The position numbers and the translations under genes were made by a program. The notes beneath the pieces are model-generated. The model saw only the letters and a program-made list of their open reading frames with translations. It ran no database searches and was not told the origin of the DNA. A stretch of DNA of 64,000 bases from Microplitis mediator (taxonomy: Eukaryota; Arthropoda; Insecta; Hymenoptera; Braconidae). Shown here piece after piece: positions 1 to 10,618 of this stretch (position 1 is the stretch's first letter; every line of letters starts with the position of its first letter). The stretch is taken from positions 11,656,001 to 11,720,000 of the forward strand of contig NC_079969.1 in NCBI RefSeq assembly GCF_029852145.1, written 5' to 3'.

Positions 1-144
1 ATTTTTGATATTTTCAAAATTCTTGAGCGACCTCTTGAAAATTATTTATCGAGCTGATTTTTGGAGAGGCTTCTCAAAACATCGGAAACCAACAAATTTT
101 TATGCAAGATCAAAAAAAAAAATATTCGTTTTTTTCGCGCCACC

Positions 145-147
<3 letters not shown>
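1..147. mobile_element. Right end of a TAGGGTG foldback element
   Basis: Ends in CACCCTA at 141-147. Its sequence is matched in inverted form by 16.97-17.06 kb (AAATCAGCTCGATAAA, GAGGTCGCTCAAGAATT). The left part lies outside the window. No gene. Confidence 0.65.
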
Positions 148-229
<82 letters not shown>

Positions 230-233
230 GTAT
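148..233. repeat. TA/TATG microsatellite
   Basis: Nearly pure TA dinucleotide repeat ending in TATG units. The Tyr/Ile-repeat open frames that cross it on both strands are artefacts. Confidence 0.97.
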
Positions 234-241
234 ATGTATAT

Positions 242-1253
242 TAGGGTGTTTCAAAAAAAGCAAATTTTTTTTTGGTATTCAAAAATTGAAAGTATACCTG
301 AAAATAAAATTTTGGTGCCAATCCGAGCTCTTAATAATAATATTAAGGTTTGCCTCAATCCATTTTTCTATTTTCCATTTAAATAACACGGGAAAAAAAA
401 TTTTTTTTTTTTAGAATTTTCCAGCTCATAAACCAATCAACGGATTTTAATGCACAACTAAAGTTGTTGTAGGAAATTGAACGCTCTACAAAAAAAGTCT
501 TTTATCATTTTTTGATAAATCCCACTGTTCAAAAGTTATTTAAGTTTCAAGTCAAATTTATAGTAAATTTTGAGGTCTTTTCACTTTCTGGCGAAACTAT
601 CAGTCTTATTACAAAATGTCATATAAACTTTTTTGAAGGTAATTTTATTCTTTAAAAATTATTACGAATAAAATTTTTCGAAATTCCGCATTGTTTTCAA
701 TTTATTTTCATCCCAATGTCAAGCTCTTAAAATTAATCAGAAATCTATTTTTTTAAGAGCTTGACATTGAAATGGAAATAACTTGAAAACAACGCAGAAT
801 TTCGAAAAATTTTATTTCTGATAATTTGTAAGAAATAAAATTATCTACAAAACAGTTCCTGTGATATTTTTTGATAAGACTGATAGTTTCGCCAGAAAGT
901 GAAAAGACCTCAAAATTTACTATAAATTTGACTTGAAACTTAAATAACTTTTGAACAGTGGGATTTATCAAAAAATGATAAAAGACTTTTTTTGTAGAGC
1001 GTTCAATTTCCTACAAAAACTTTTGTAGTGCATTAAAATCCGTTGATTGGTTTATGAGCTGGAAAATTCTAAAAAAAACAAATTTTTTTTCCGGTGTTAT
1101 TTAAATGGAAAATAGAAAAATGGATTGAGGCAAACCTTAATATGATTATCAAGAGCTCGGAATGGTACCAAAATTTTTAATTTTAGTTATACTTCCAATT
1201 TTTGGATACCATAAAAAAAAAAAAAATTGTTTTTATTTTTTTGAAACACCCTA
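242..1253. mobile_element. hAT-like foldback element, copy A1
   Basis: A 1.0-kb near-palindrome with ends TAGGGTGTTTC and GAAACACCCTA. The arms meet near 740. Flanks ATGTATAT (234-241) and GTGTATAT (1254-1261) match at 7 of 8 bases, the duplication size of hAT transposons. Subterminal core CCATTTAAATAACACGG lies about 130 bases inside each end. Noncoding; short open frames here are palindrome shadows. Confidence 0.8.
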
Positions 1254-1800
1254 GTGTATATCGACCCGTAGCTCTATCCGAAAAGATCTAAATATATATG
1301 TTTGGAGATTTTAAATAAATATATAAAAATATATACTCGTATACATCTCCATGGGTATATCTGCAGATCAAATATTACGATATAAACAGATGTAATACAA
1401 TCTAAACATGAATGGGTGGTTTCAAAAATATAAAAAAACAAAACCGATTTTTCTTTTAATATTTTGTAAATTTTTAAATTGGTTCCATAAAAATTACAAA
1501 ACTTTACAGTTTTAAAATTTAATAAAAGTTTCCGATTCTCACAGAAACCATTGAAATCAGTTATTCTGTACACAACAAATATTGTGAATAAACATCTTGC
1601 TGAATAAAAGTACATATCATGAAGTTAGTTGAAGATTGAAAAAAATGAAGCCTGATTCGTTATTTATTTTCTAATTTTCAGCTTTGAAATTGGCTGCCTA
1701 GAAAAATGTAAATAATATTCGTATATCAATCACAAAACGAGAGCAAACTATTGAGTTTGGTCATTAAATTATTGATTTATGTCAAAACATGACTAAGCTA
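1254..1800. other. Unique AT-rich DNA
   Basis: No gene or repeat recognised. The minus-strand frame at 1274-1615 has no recognisable content. Confidence 0.6.
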
Positions 1801-3178
1801 TAGGGGAGGGAGAGGCAAAGTGGGATACTTAAGGAAATACCAAGTTTTCAAGGACTAAAACACACTAAATCTTTTTTTTTAATGGTATTCAAAGTAAATA
1901 GGAAAAGTTTCCAGTTACCGGTAAAAAAAAATTTTCATTTTTGCAGGCAAAACGGAGTACCTCCTAAAAAAGGTAACCCCGAGAGGAAAGTATGACGGGC
2001 CCAGGCTTGGCGCAGCCTTGGCCCAAGTATGTAAAACCTTGGCCCAAGCTTGTAAGCCAGCCTTGGCCCAGCCTTGGTAGGACTTTGGAATGATAACATT
2101 GGGCCAGACCTGGTTGTTAGACCTGGCCCATGCTTGGTTGCCAGACCTTGCCCATGCCTCGAGGAAACGAATAAATTTAATTAAAAAAAAATTTTATTAT
2201 TATTAACCTCGTAGAATTTATGATAATTAACGTTTGTACTATCTAAAGGAGGTAAATGATGTGAAAAAAACTCGGTGAAAATTATGCTGGGCTCCGGGCA
2301 CGAACTGCCGTCCTCCTGATTGCTGGGTCCGAACGATAGCTACTGGACGAACCTACTAACGTTGAACTGGAATAACGTTGAACTGGAACATTTATATGAT
2401 CTACTTATTGAACTAAACCATAGGTATAGCCAAACTTGGGTAATTCTACCTTGGCCCAAGTCTGGGTTGCCATTGGACGGCCAAGGCAGGGGCACCCAGT
2501 CTTGGCCCAAGCCTGGGTTGTCATTGAATGGCCAAGACTAGGTTACCCAGTCTTGGCCCAAGTGTGGCTCCCCATTGGATGGCCAAGGCTAGGTTACCTC
2601 ATCTTGACCCAAGCCTGGCTTGCAATTGAATGGCCAAGACAGGAGAACCCAGCCTTGGTCCAAGTCTGGGTAATCATTGTAACGGCCAAGGCTAGATTAC
2701 CCAGTCTTGGCCCAAGCCCGGGTAATCATTATAACGGCCAGGACTGAGTACCCAATCTTGAGCCAAGCATGGGCCAATATAGATGTGCCAAAGCTAGGTT
2801 CCCCAGTGCTGGGCCAAGTAGGGCTCTGTCGTTCAACTTTGGCGGCTCCTGCATGGGAAAAATAACAAAAAATTTCTGGATTGTAAATGAATTTGATCAA
2901 GTTAACTTAATAATTTAATTAAATTTTTTCATAAGTAAGTTACATGGAGAAAAATTATATTTCACATGATTATTGGATGCAAAAGACGAAAAACAAATTT
3001 TTTGTAGTTTTTATTATAAAACAAAAGTCATTAAAATTTTTCAACTGACAATTGAGTTTTGAAAAATTTTAACAAAAACAATTTAAAAGAACGCTCAAAT
3101 ATATTTACAAAAGTGATTGTGGAATGTTTAAAAACCATTTAAAATGTAAAATTTTTTTTTTATAAAATTTTTGGGGTA
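1801..3178. mobile_element. C-family element (TAGGGGAGGG end), interrupted, copy C1
   Basis: Begins TAGGGGAGGGAGAGGCAAAG and runs through the family's TACTTAAGGAAATACCAAG and CTAAAAAAGGTA segments. It is broken by a GGCCCAAG-rich insertion at 1977 and resumes at 2858. It stops near GGGGTAC at 3178, where a second insertion starts. TA lies at its left edge. A partial copy in the opposite orientation follows at 3848-4129, so the pair forms a large inverted repeat. Confidence 0.7.
1977..2857 (+). mobile_element. GGCCCAAG-rich element, copy B1
   Basis: Starts CCCCGAGAGGAAAG and ends GGCTCCTGCATGGG. It contains the family's unique middle (AACGAATAAATTTAATTAA, then GCTACTGGACGAACCTACTA) and a right half of 51-base tandem units with CAGTCTTGGCCCAAG. 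It sits inside C1. Because the unit length is divisible by 3, long but meaningless open frames appear (2320-2541, 2436-2747). Confidence 0.8.
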
Positions 3179-3847
3179 CTCATATAGGAGCTGCCAGAGT
3201 TAAACAACGGGGCCCTACCTGGCCCAACACAGGGGAACCTAGCTTTGGCACACCTATATTGGCCCATGCTTGGTCCAAGATTGGGTACTCACAACAACAG
3301 TCCTGGCCGTTACAATGATTGCCCAGGCTTGGGTCAAGACTATATTCCCCTGTCTTGACTACCCAATGGCAAGCCAGACTTGGGCCAAGACTGACTTTCC
3401 CTGCCTTGGCCGTCCAGTGTCAACCCAGACTTGGGCCAAGGTAGGATTACCCAAGTTTGGCTATACCTATGGTTTGATAAGTAGATCATATAAATGTATC
3501 AGCGCAACAATAGTAGGTTCGTCCAGTAGCTACCGTTCGGAAGGACGGCAGTTCGCGCTCAGAGCCCAGCAGAATTTCCACCGAGTTTTTTTCACATCAT
3601 TTACCTCCCTTAGATAGTTTAAACGTTAATGATTATGAACTCTACGAGGTTAATAATAATAATAAAATTTGTTTTTAATTAAATTCATTCGTTTCCTCGA
3701 TATATGGGCCAGGTCTAGCAATCAGGACTGGCCACGTGTTATCATTTGAGGCTTCTACCAAGGCTGGGCCCAGGCTGGCTTACAAGCTTGGCCCAAGGTT
3801 TTACATAGTTGGGTCAAGGCTGGGCCTGTCCTACTTTCCTCTCTGGG
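3179..3847 (-). mobile_element. GGCCCAAG-rich element, copy B2, inverted
   Basis: Reverse orientation relative to B1: starts CTCATATAGGAGCTGCC, ends TACTTTCCTCTCTGGG. Target duplication is not clear. The frame at 3270-3617 is a tandem-repeat artefact. Confidence 0.78.
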
Positions 3848-4129
3848 ATGTAATATACTATTTCTTCATGTAATTTACTTATAAAAAAATTTGACTGAAT
3901 CAAAGTCATTTAAAATCCAGAATTTTTTTTTTACCTTTTTTAGAGGGTACCCCTATTTGCCCGCAAAAATGGAAAATTTTTTTTTTTTAACGGTAACTGA
4001 AAATTATTTCTATTTACTTTGAAAATCTTAAAAAAAAAAAAAAATTAGTGTATTTGATTCTTTAGTGTAATTGAGTCCTCGAAAACTTGGTATTTCTTTA
4101 AGTACCCCGTTTTGCCCCTCCCTCCCCTA
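3848..4129. mobile_element. Right half of a C-family element
   Basis: Ends GCCCCTCCCTCCCCTA at 4129, followed by TA. It is the inverse of the 1801 end. The left part of this copy is missing where B2 is inserted. Confidence 0.7.
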
Positions 4130-4292
4130 TATTTATTAGTTATCAGAAAAATTTCTGCGTGGCTTCTAAATAGTCAAAATATCTGGCTCATGTCTTGATT
4201 CGACATTATTCAACGGTTTATTTCATAACTTGAAGATTTTCTATTAAGTCTGATGCTAACCTTCCTGTATTTTACTTATGTTCTATGTTCAG

Positions 4293-4424
4293 ACTGCAAA
4301 AGATATGACGCGAAAGACATACCAAGATAACAAACAAATGTTCTTTGACTTCACACACCCTAAGCAGAATGTTATTCGTGTCTATCAAGATTCAACTTAT
4401 AAAATCGTTATAGATTTAAGATGA
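4293..4424 (+). CDS. Exon-like open frame, 43 codons plus stop
   Basis: A pyrimidine-rich tract and acceptor (TTCTATGTTCAG, ending 4292) lead into a phase-0 frame of 43 codons ending in TGA (4422-4424). It starts TAKDMTRKTYQDNK and ends VYQDSTYKIVIDLR. It has no ATG-led start of its own and no good donor, so it would be a last exon. No upstream partner could be found because the DNA to the left is transposon. Unrecognised protein; may be a gene relic. Confidence 0.25.
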   Translation, partial: TAKDMTRKTYQDNKQMFFDFTHPKQNVIRVYQDSTYKIVIDLR

Positions 4425-4794
4425 ATTTTACAGCTTAAACATAATTTTGACATCAAAGAGAAAAAACCATCCTTACATATCTAAGTATTATACATGTATT
4501 TGACATTGATAAAAAATTTTAATTATTTTTACCTGCTACTAATGAAAAAGATAAGGGTTCACGGAAAAAATAAAGCTAGAACTATTGATGTTGCAACTGG
4601 GGATTCATTACATTTCGAAGCAGTAACTGTTGATTCGCAAATTAAACTGTAAAAGTCACAACATTTGTCGCTGCAACAACTATTACATTATCAAATAAGA
4701 CATTTTTCAGTCTTTTATGGTAAAACAAATTTCTTAGAAATTTAGGAATTAAAATCTCACACTGTAATAACTTTACATGAATGTTCCTAGTTTC
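4425..4794. other. AT-rich DNA, no gene seen
   Basis: Follows the exon-like frame at 4293. An AATAAA lies at about 4568. Nothing else recognised. Confidence 0.5.
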
Positions 4795-5057
4795 GTCTGC
4801 TTTTGGCATATCAAACTTCGGCAAACCTTAGGCTACCATTGCTACTTACGAGATAGGAATTCCAATAGTATGCCGTACTTCGGAAATATGTCACAGGGTT
4901 TCGTGTTCACAATCGAATTTGGAATTTTTTCGGCATGCCAATGTTCTGTTTTGCCTCATGAAGATCTGATAAGGTACGAATTAGGCTTGTCTTACTAGGC
5001 AAGCCTAGTTTGGGCCAAACTGATTTTTCGACAAGCCTCACCAAAATTTTTATTCGG
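4795..5057. mobile_element. Fragment of an E-family (GGCAAGCCT) element
   Basis: Contains GGCATATCAAACTTCGGCAA, the GGCAAGCCTAGTTTGGGCC word and a degenerate right end ATTCGGG (5057), all shared with 25.6-26.9 kb. The 4777-4998 open frame is a repeat shadow. Confidence 0.65.
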
Positions 5058-5655
5058 GAGTGCACACTGCAATATTTACACAACGAATCAGAATACGAGA
5101 TTCTCGCGCGCTATATTTGAATATCGATAAAGATTTCCATTTCTATGACGCATCAGAACGCGCATAGGATAACAATTATATTAGAAAGCATGTAGAGTAT
5201 GGATAAGGGGAAAAGCAACTTTGGATAATGGTCCTGGACGGAGAGAGCAACTTTGGGATACTAAAGGTATTTAAAATAAACCTTGATATAAATGAAAATA
5301 TATAGATAGCGTTACAGATGCCATAAGGGTGTATACCTACAAAATATACCGCTGAAAAGCCATAAGGGCGTAAAATTTTTTTTTTTTTTAAATTGACGTA
5401 ATTATGTTCTATAAGTACAATAGAGAGGAAAAAATTTAATTTCCACAACCCATGTAATTATGACTTAAGAGTATAAGAAATAAAACGTTCGGACTAAAAA
5501 CAAAAACTTTTCGTTAGTTAAAAAAAAATGTGAATTTTGAAAAATGAAAAGTTTTTTTTTAAGTATGATAAAGAATGAAATTTTAAAGAAAATTTTGATT
5601 TTTACTAATATAATTTTAGAACATAATTACGTCGATTCCGGAAAAATAAACTTAT

Positions 5656-5709
5656 TTATACGCCCTTACGGCTCCCGGTACCGATGCCGGGAGCCATAAA
5701 GGCGTATAA
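5656..5709. repeat. 54-base hairpin
   Basis: TTATACGCC and GGCTCCCGG arms pair with CCGGGAGCC and GGCGTATAA around a short loop (TACCGATG), with two single mismatches. Part of the composite element; DNA foldback or RNA structure. Confidence 0.8.
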
Positions 5710-5827
5710 AAAAATCTGTCTATCGGTTGACCCTGCGGGCCAGCCCCAAAACTTCCCGCTATTTTCGAGCTCAAGGAGCTCCTTGAGCTTGAAAACATTG
5801 TTGTGAAGACATTTTCGAGCTCTTCGA

Positions 5828-6443
5828 CCCATACAGGAGCTGCCAGAGTTGAACAACGGGCCCGTACTTGGCGCAGCACTGGGGAACCTAGCTTTGGCAC
5901 ACCTATATTGGCCCAGGCTTGGGCCAGGACTGGGTAACCTAGTCTTGGCCGTTCAATGGCAACCCAGACGTGGGCCAAGGTAGGATTACCCAAGTTTGGA
6001 TATACCTATGGTTTATATAAGTAGATCATATAAATGTACCAGTTCAACGTTAGTAGGTTCGTCCAGTAGCTACCGTTCGGACCCAGTAATCAGAAGGACG
6101 GCAGTTCGCACCCAGAGTCCAGCAGAATTTCCACCTAGTTTTTTTCACATCATTTACCTCCCTTAGATAATTAAAACGTTAATGATCATGAATTCTACGA
6201 GGTTGATAATAATAAATTTTTTTTAATTAAATTTATTCGTTTCCTGGAAGCCTGGGCCAGGTCTGGCAACCAAGCATGGGCCAGGTCTGGTAACCAAGCA
6301 TGGGCCAGGTCTGGCAACCAGGCTTGGCCCGAGATTATCATTCCAGGCTTCTACCAAGGCTGGGCCAAGACTGGCTTACAAGCCTGGCCCAAGGTTCTAC
6401 AAAGTTGGGCCAAGCCTGGGCCCGTGGTACTTTCCTCTCTGGG
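5828..6443 (-). mobile_element. GGCCCAAG-rich element, copy B3, with CGA duplication
   Basis: Ends CCCATACAGGAGCTGCC and TACTTTCCTCTCTGGG. It splits a D-family sequence (TTTTCGAGCTC...GAAAATACTTTTGTA, intact at about 30660). The three bases CGA occur on both sides (5825-5827, 6444-6446) and only once in the intact copy, which gives a 3-bp target duplication. Noncoding. Confidence 0.85.
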
Positions 6444-6570
6444 CGAGTTCGAAAATACTTTTGTATTATTGTTTAAACACTGATCACTTTATTTTCATCA
6501 TCCCTTTTGTCTCTATATAGTTTCGTTGCATACTAAGTTGTTTACAGCATTTATGTATTTTTTTTTGTAG

Positions 6571-6702
6571 CAAAAAATTCAAGCATATTTTGTAGATCCT
6601 GGTATTGGAATTATTAATTGCCACGCACTGGATGAAATTGATGGCATTTCGTATAAGGTTAAACAGTGTAATGGAAAATATTATATTGTTAATTATTGGT
6701 AA
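6571..6702 (+). CDS. Exon-like open frame with strong splice signals, 43 codons
   Basis: A TTTTTTTTTTGTAG acceptor ends at 6570. The phase-0 frame that follows starts QKIQAYFVDPGIGIINCHAL and ends NGKYYIVNYW, then TAA. The last codons overlap a consensus donor TTG|GTAAGA (6699), so it can be read as an internal exon of 128 bases or as a last exon. If last, AATAAA at 6870 and 6877 would follow after about 170 bases. It lies in unique DNA enclosed by halves of a transposon (5310-8260). Unrecognised; possibly a captured exon. Confidence 0.3.
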   Translation, partial: QKIQAYFVDPGIGIINCHALDEIDGISYKVKQCNGKYYIVNYW

Positions 6703-7092
6703 GAAAGGTTGTTGAGAATCTCATTTAATTTAGCTCACGTTATTTTACTTATTTCATTTCATAAATTGTTTGTAGTGTATAAGTTTTATTATAATTTAAT
6801 GTTTTTCGATTGAGAACATTGTTTTTACTTGTATTTAACTAAACATGTAATAGTTTTTAATGTTATTTAAATAAAAAATAAAAAAAACAAAAATATCATT
6901 CGTAAGTTAATTATTTATCAACCCAATAGACAACTTACTTTTTACTAATCGCATTTGTTAAATTTATAATAATATATTTTATTTTATGTCAAACATATTA
7001 TTAAAAAATAACTGGTAAGAATTAAAAAAGTTTAGAACTAATCATTAATTATTAAAGTTCTACGTAGTAAAGATTTAAATAGTATAGGATTG
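6703..7092. other. AT-rich DNA after the exon-like frame
   Basis: Holds two AATAAA hexamers (6870, 6877). Otherwise nothing recognised. Confidence 0.5.
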
Positions 7093-7625
7093 ATTCTTAC
7101 CATTTCAAACAATAAAATTTAACGCTTGGGACTGAATTTTTATTATAGTTACGTTATGAAATATACTATAATGTATAAGAAATTATACATATCTCATATG
7201 AAGATTTTTACCATTTGAAACAATAAAATGTTACGTTTGAGGTTGAGTTTTTACTATATTCATTTAAATGAATAACTAGCTCCCTTATGAAATTATATAA
7301 ATCTAGGTGGCGATCCCTGATTAAAAAAAATGATTAAAAAGTATTTAAAATGATTTGTTTTTTAATCATTTTAAATACTTTTTAATCCTTCAAATCATGT
7401 CTAATCCTGTCTCTTATGGACATTTAACGTGTGAAATCATTTTTAATCATTGTTTTTAATCAGGGATTTTTATTATTTGAAATAATAAAATTTTAAGTTT
7501 GAGGTTGAGTTTTTACTATAGTGACTTTAACAAGTTACTGATTCTCATATGAAATTATATACATGTAGATGGTGATTTTTACTATTTGAAACTTTAAAAA
7601 CTTCATCTTTTATCTATATTTTTTA
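7093..7625. repeat. Diverged ~108-bp tandem repeats
   Basis: At least three units begin GATTTTTACCATTTGAAA, run through GGTTGAGTTTTTACTATA and end near CATATGAAATTATA (starts about 7094, 7203, 7466, with a partial fourth at 7575). The second is separated from the third by a small foldback insertion. Confidence 0.7.
7314..7465. mobile_element. 152-bp foldback MITE with AT duplication
   Basis: Ends CCCTGATTAAAAA and TTTTTAATCAGGG. It interrupts a tandem unit. Comparing with the intact units leaves AT on both sides as a clean 2-bp target duplication. Noncoding. Confidence 0.8.
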
Positions 7626-8260
7626 TCTTGTAACATAAGTATATTATAGAAAATCACTTATAAATTTTTTACTTGATACTTAGTAATAATCAATAAAATC
7701 CGACCCGGGCGCCGCTTTACTATTTGAAACAATAAAAAGTAGTGAAAATCTGAGTACATTTTAACATTTTTTTTTTCCGTGTATTGAGTTCTAGAGCTGA
7801 TCAGATTTTGTAATTGTTTGGTTGAGTTATTTCAAAGATATTCGCAAATAACTGTTTTTTACCATTTCTTTCTCCCGCAATATCTCTCAGACAAATTTAA
7901 CCGATTAAGATGGATAAGGCGGCAATCGACGCGTTTTATTATTAAGTTCCAGAGTTGATTAGATTTTGGAGTCGATCGGTTGAGTCATTTCTGAGAAATC
8001 AATATAAAACTAAAAAAAAAAATTTATTTTTTCGTAATTCGCCAATATTTTCGGTTCTACTCGATTAAATTATCTGAAGTTTTCAGGAAAGTTTATGGCC
8101 AACAAATCTCTTTCGATTGCCGTCTTTGATTTTCTTAGCGGAAAGTTAAAAAATGTGATTGTTGGGAAAAAATTTTTTTGTCCCTATTATACTTATAGAA
8201 TATAATTACGTCAATTCCTGTAAAAAAAAATTTTTATACGCCCTGACGGCATCTGTAACG

Positions 8261-8647
8261 CGATATTTATATATAAAAATATATATACATTTACATTGAA
8301 TAGTGTGTAATGTACAATTATTACTGTTGACTCAATTCCACTTGCTGCTTTGTGCATGAATATTAAGATCATGATCTTAATATTCGTGTTATCAATAAGA
8401 GTCAGCTAGAAATAATTCAACTGTAAAATCATATTAAATGAAGATGTTTTGTACTGACACAAATTTATTGATTTGGGTCTCTTCAGTTTTACGATTTTTA
8501 GCAAATATCAGTACTTTAAAGTTTATGGGATTTTTTTTTTCAACTATATTTCTAACACGACTTTTCTGAATGTTATTCATATATAAATAATCAATATGTC
8601 TTTCAAACAAATGTACTTATAAAATTAGGACAATTTTCGCTACCCGT
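8261..8647. other. Unique AT-rich DNA
   Basis: Contains a short palindrome ATATTAAGATCATGATCTTAATAT-like near 8368. No gene seen. Confidence 0.5.
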
Positions 8648-9795
8648 GTAAAAAAAATTTGGATCAGTTATGAATTTCATTACGAAATTCAGATTGTGGA
8701 ACAAATATGACTTTCATACTAAAGTTGTGAAAAAATAACTATAATACTTTTTAAAAAAATTTCATAAAGAAAAATAGTGAGCTGAATGGATTAACTTAAC
8801 ACGTACCACTTACGTTCTTAACTGAAAATTAAACTAAATTTATTACAAGTCGTTAAAGAATTTAGCACAATATTCTATTTTTTAAACATCTACTGAAACC
8901 ATCTTCAGAAGATAGTTACAATTGGTATACTTCAATAAAGTCAATTGGTGACAATCGTTAATGCTTTCCAAGGGATGATATGATATTTTAAAAATCGTAG
9001 TTTTTTAATCAAGATATTATTAGCTCAATATGAATTTCACATTGTCTTAATGCTAAATTACACTAAAAACTGATCACAAACATTCTCTATATTCAGCTCA
9101 ATCATTTCTAATTTTTTTTTAAAGATTAGTATTGAAAGCGCAATTAATATATTATTACAATAGAAAGAAGTTTCAAAAAGTTCCATTCCTCGTCATTTAT
9201 CATTGTTGAAAAAAAAAAATTTATTTCTCAGTCAATTTCATATTTATCTCATTACTTTTTCAATATGAATATTGAACTATGGTAACAATATTCTAACATA
9301 CTTATCAGTTATTATTATACATTACTTATTTTCGCTGTCTGAATTTCTATGATTTTAAGAAATTCATATTACAAATTTGAAAATGTCCTTTTATTTAACT
9401 CGTGACGAGAGTAAATAATTATTTAAAATACTCATCATTCATCTGAAGAGAAAGGTAAGTTCATAAAAATTACTCATTTAATGAATTGTTTTGATATTGG
9501 TTCAAATTTATTCCCGTTTTTTCTCCTGCAAAGTCAGTTTGTGTTTTTTAATAGCCACACTGAATTAACCACTATCAAATTCTACGCAAATCTCAACTAG
9601 ATTCTGATACAAAATCATTTATTTTTTTCTAAAATGAAAACAGAAAATTATAAAATCCAGCTCACTGTTTTTTCCTGTAATTTTTTTAGAAAATGTTATA
9701 ATTATTTTCTCACAAATTTATTTTGAAAGTCATATTTGTTTCACAATCTGAATTTCGTAATGAAATTCATAACTGATCAAAATTTTTTTTACACA
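8648..9795. mobile_element. L-family foldback element
   Basis: Left arm TGTAAAAAAAATTTGGATCA followed by GTTATGAATTTCATTACGAA; the right arm repeats this inverted at 9731-9795. The arms extend about 130 bases (shared CAGCTCACT words near 8780 and 9660). Noncoding. Confidence 0.75.
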
Positions 9796-10010
9796 CACAC
9801 AAAAAAAAAAATTCTCGACTGAAGGTAAATATTCTTGATTCAAGAAAATTTTTTTGAAGACCAAGATTTTCTCAGATAAAGTAGAAATCTTCTTCAACCA
9901 AGACGAATTCTCTTGGCTCAAGAAAATCTTGACTCGGTTCCCGAAAACGTTTGTCTTCAAAAATATTTTCTTGACTCAAGATATCTGTTTTTTCTGTGCA
10001 GGTATACGTT
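9796..10010. repeat. Cluster of CTTGACTCAAG palindromic words
   Basis: Between 9822 and 9988 the words TTGATTCAAGAA, ACCAAGA, TTGGCTCAAGAA and TTGACTCAAGAT recur in both orientations. The open frames 9730-9960 (-), 9854-10042 and 9913-10101 (+) are products of this repetition. Confidence 0.5.
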
Positions 10011-10375
10011 CACAGAGGTTTGGAGAGCAATGTACATTTTAAGTTTTACAGAAAACAAGTTTTTTTCAATTCTCTTAAATTTTACTAGTCCAGTGAAATA
10101 GTAATTATGATCAATTATAAATTTTTAATAGACTGAATGCTGTAAGAACTTATAGGCCGATCGGTAAATATGTTTGAGAAGTGTCATAATCCGAAAACTG
10201 AAAAAATAACATTGTATACATTGGGTTGATTTGTAAAATAAAGCCCCTGTTTGTGCACGCCGTCCGCTTATTATTATTGCGTCAATAAAAAAAAATACTG
10301 ACTATAGTTAGATTATCTTTGAATTATAAGAACGGTTCAAGTTTATTTTCACCATACATACTTGCGTCAAAAGTT
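10011..10375. other. Unique AT-rich DNA
   Basis: Nothing recognised. Confidence 0.5.
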
Positions 10376-10618
10376 TGAATTCCTGCCCTGCTTACAGAGG
10401 GAAGAAAATCGTTCTTTTCCTTTATGAGAACATTGAAAACAAATGATAAAAATTAGCACATGCGCCCTTTTTCTTACAAACAGAAATAAAAATTTAAACT
10501 TCCAGGTGCAGATCTAGTGGAAAAAAATATGCACACCATGGAGGAAGGTAGGATGTCTTTGGCTCGATCAGGTAGGCAATTACACACATGGGTTAAAATG
10601 TCCTACTTTCCTCCCTTA
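10376..10618 (+). repeat. M-family interspersed repeat, copy 1
   Basis: About 240 bases match, inverted, to 30297-30553 (shared TTCCTGCCCT, GAGGGAAGAAA, AATTTAAACTTCCAGGT, ATGTCCTACTTTCTTCC-like end). Probably a MITE; no target duplication identified. The frame at 10517-10726 is not convincing. Confidence 0.7.

Larger units (their letters stand above)
5310..8260. mobile_element. 2.95-kb composite with CGTTACAGATGCC inverted ends
   Basis: The left end CGTTACAGATGCC (5310) is repeated inverted as GGCATCTGTAACG (8248-8260), and the next 100 bases on each side also correspond (AATTGACGTAATTAT...). Inside, in order: a long hairpin (5656), the left half of a D-family repeat (5711-5827 and 6444-6475), copy B3, unique DNA with the exon-like frame at 6571, 108-bp tandem repeats, and the right half of the D repeat (7783-8155). 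It reads as an element opened by later insertions. Confidence 0.6.

Noticed and set aside
42..414. Tyr/Ile-repeat open frames on both strands
   Set aside because: They are translations of the TA microsatellite; no start context or nonrepeat content of interest.
753..971. Minus-strand 72-codon frame
   Set aside because: Lies in the arm of the A1 palindrome.
2320..3617. Repetitive open frames with LGPS..AWVIIVTA-like periods
   Set aside because: Products of the 51-base tandem unit in B elements; all frames stay open because 51 is divisible by 3.
9730..10101. Overlapping frames with similar FSWLKK words on both strands
   Set aside because: Caused by palindromic CTTGACTCAAG-like words; no independent coding evidence.
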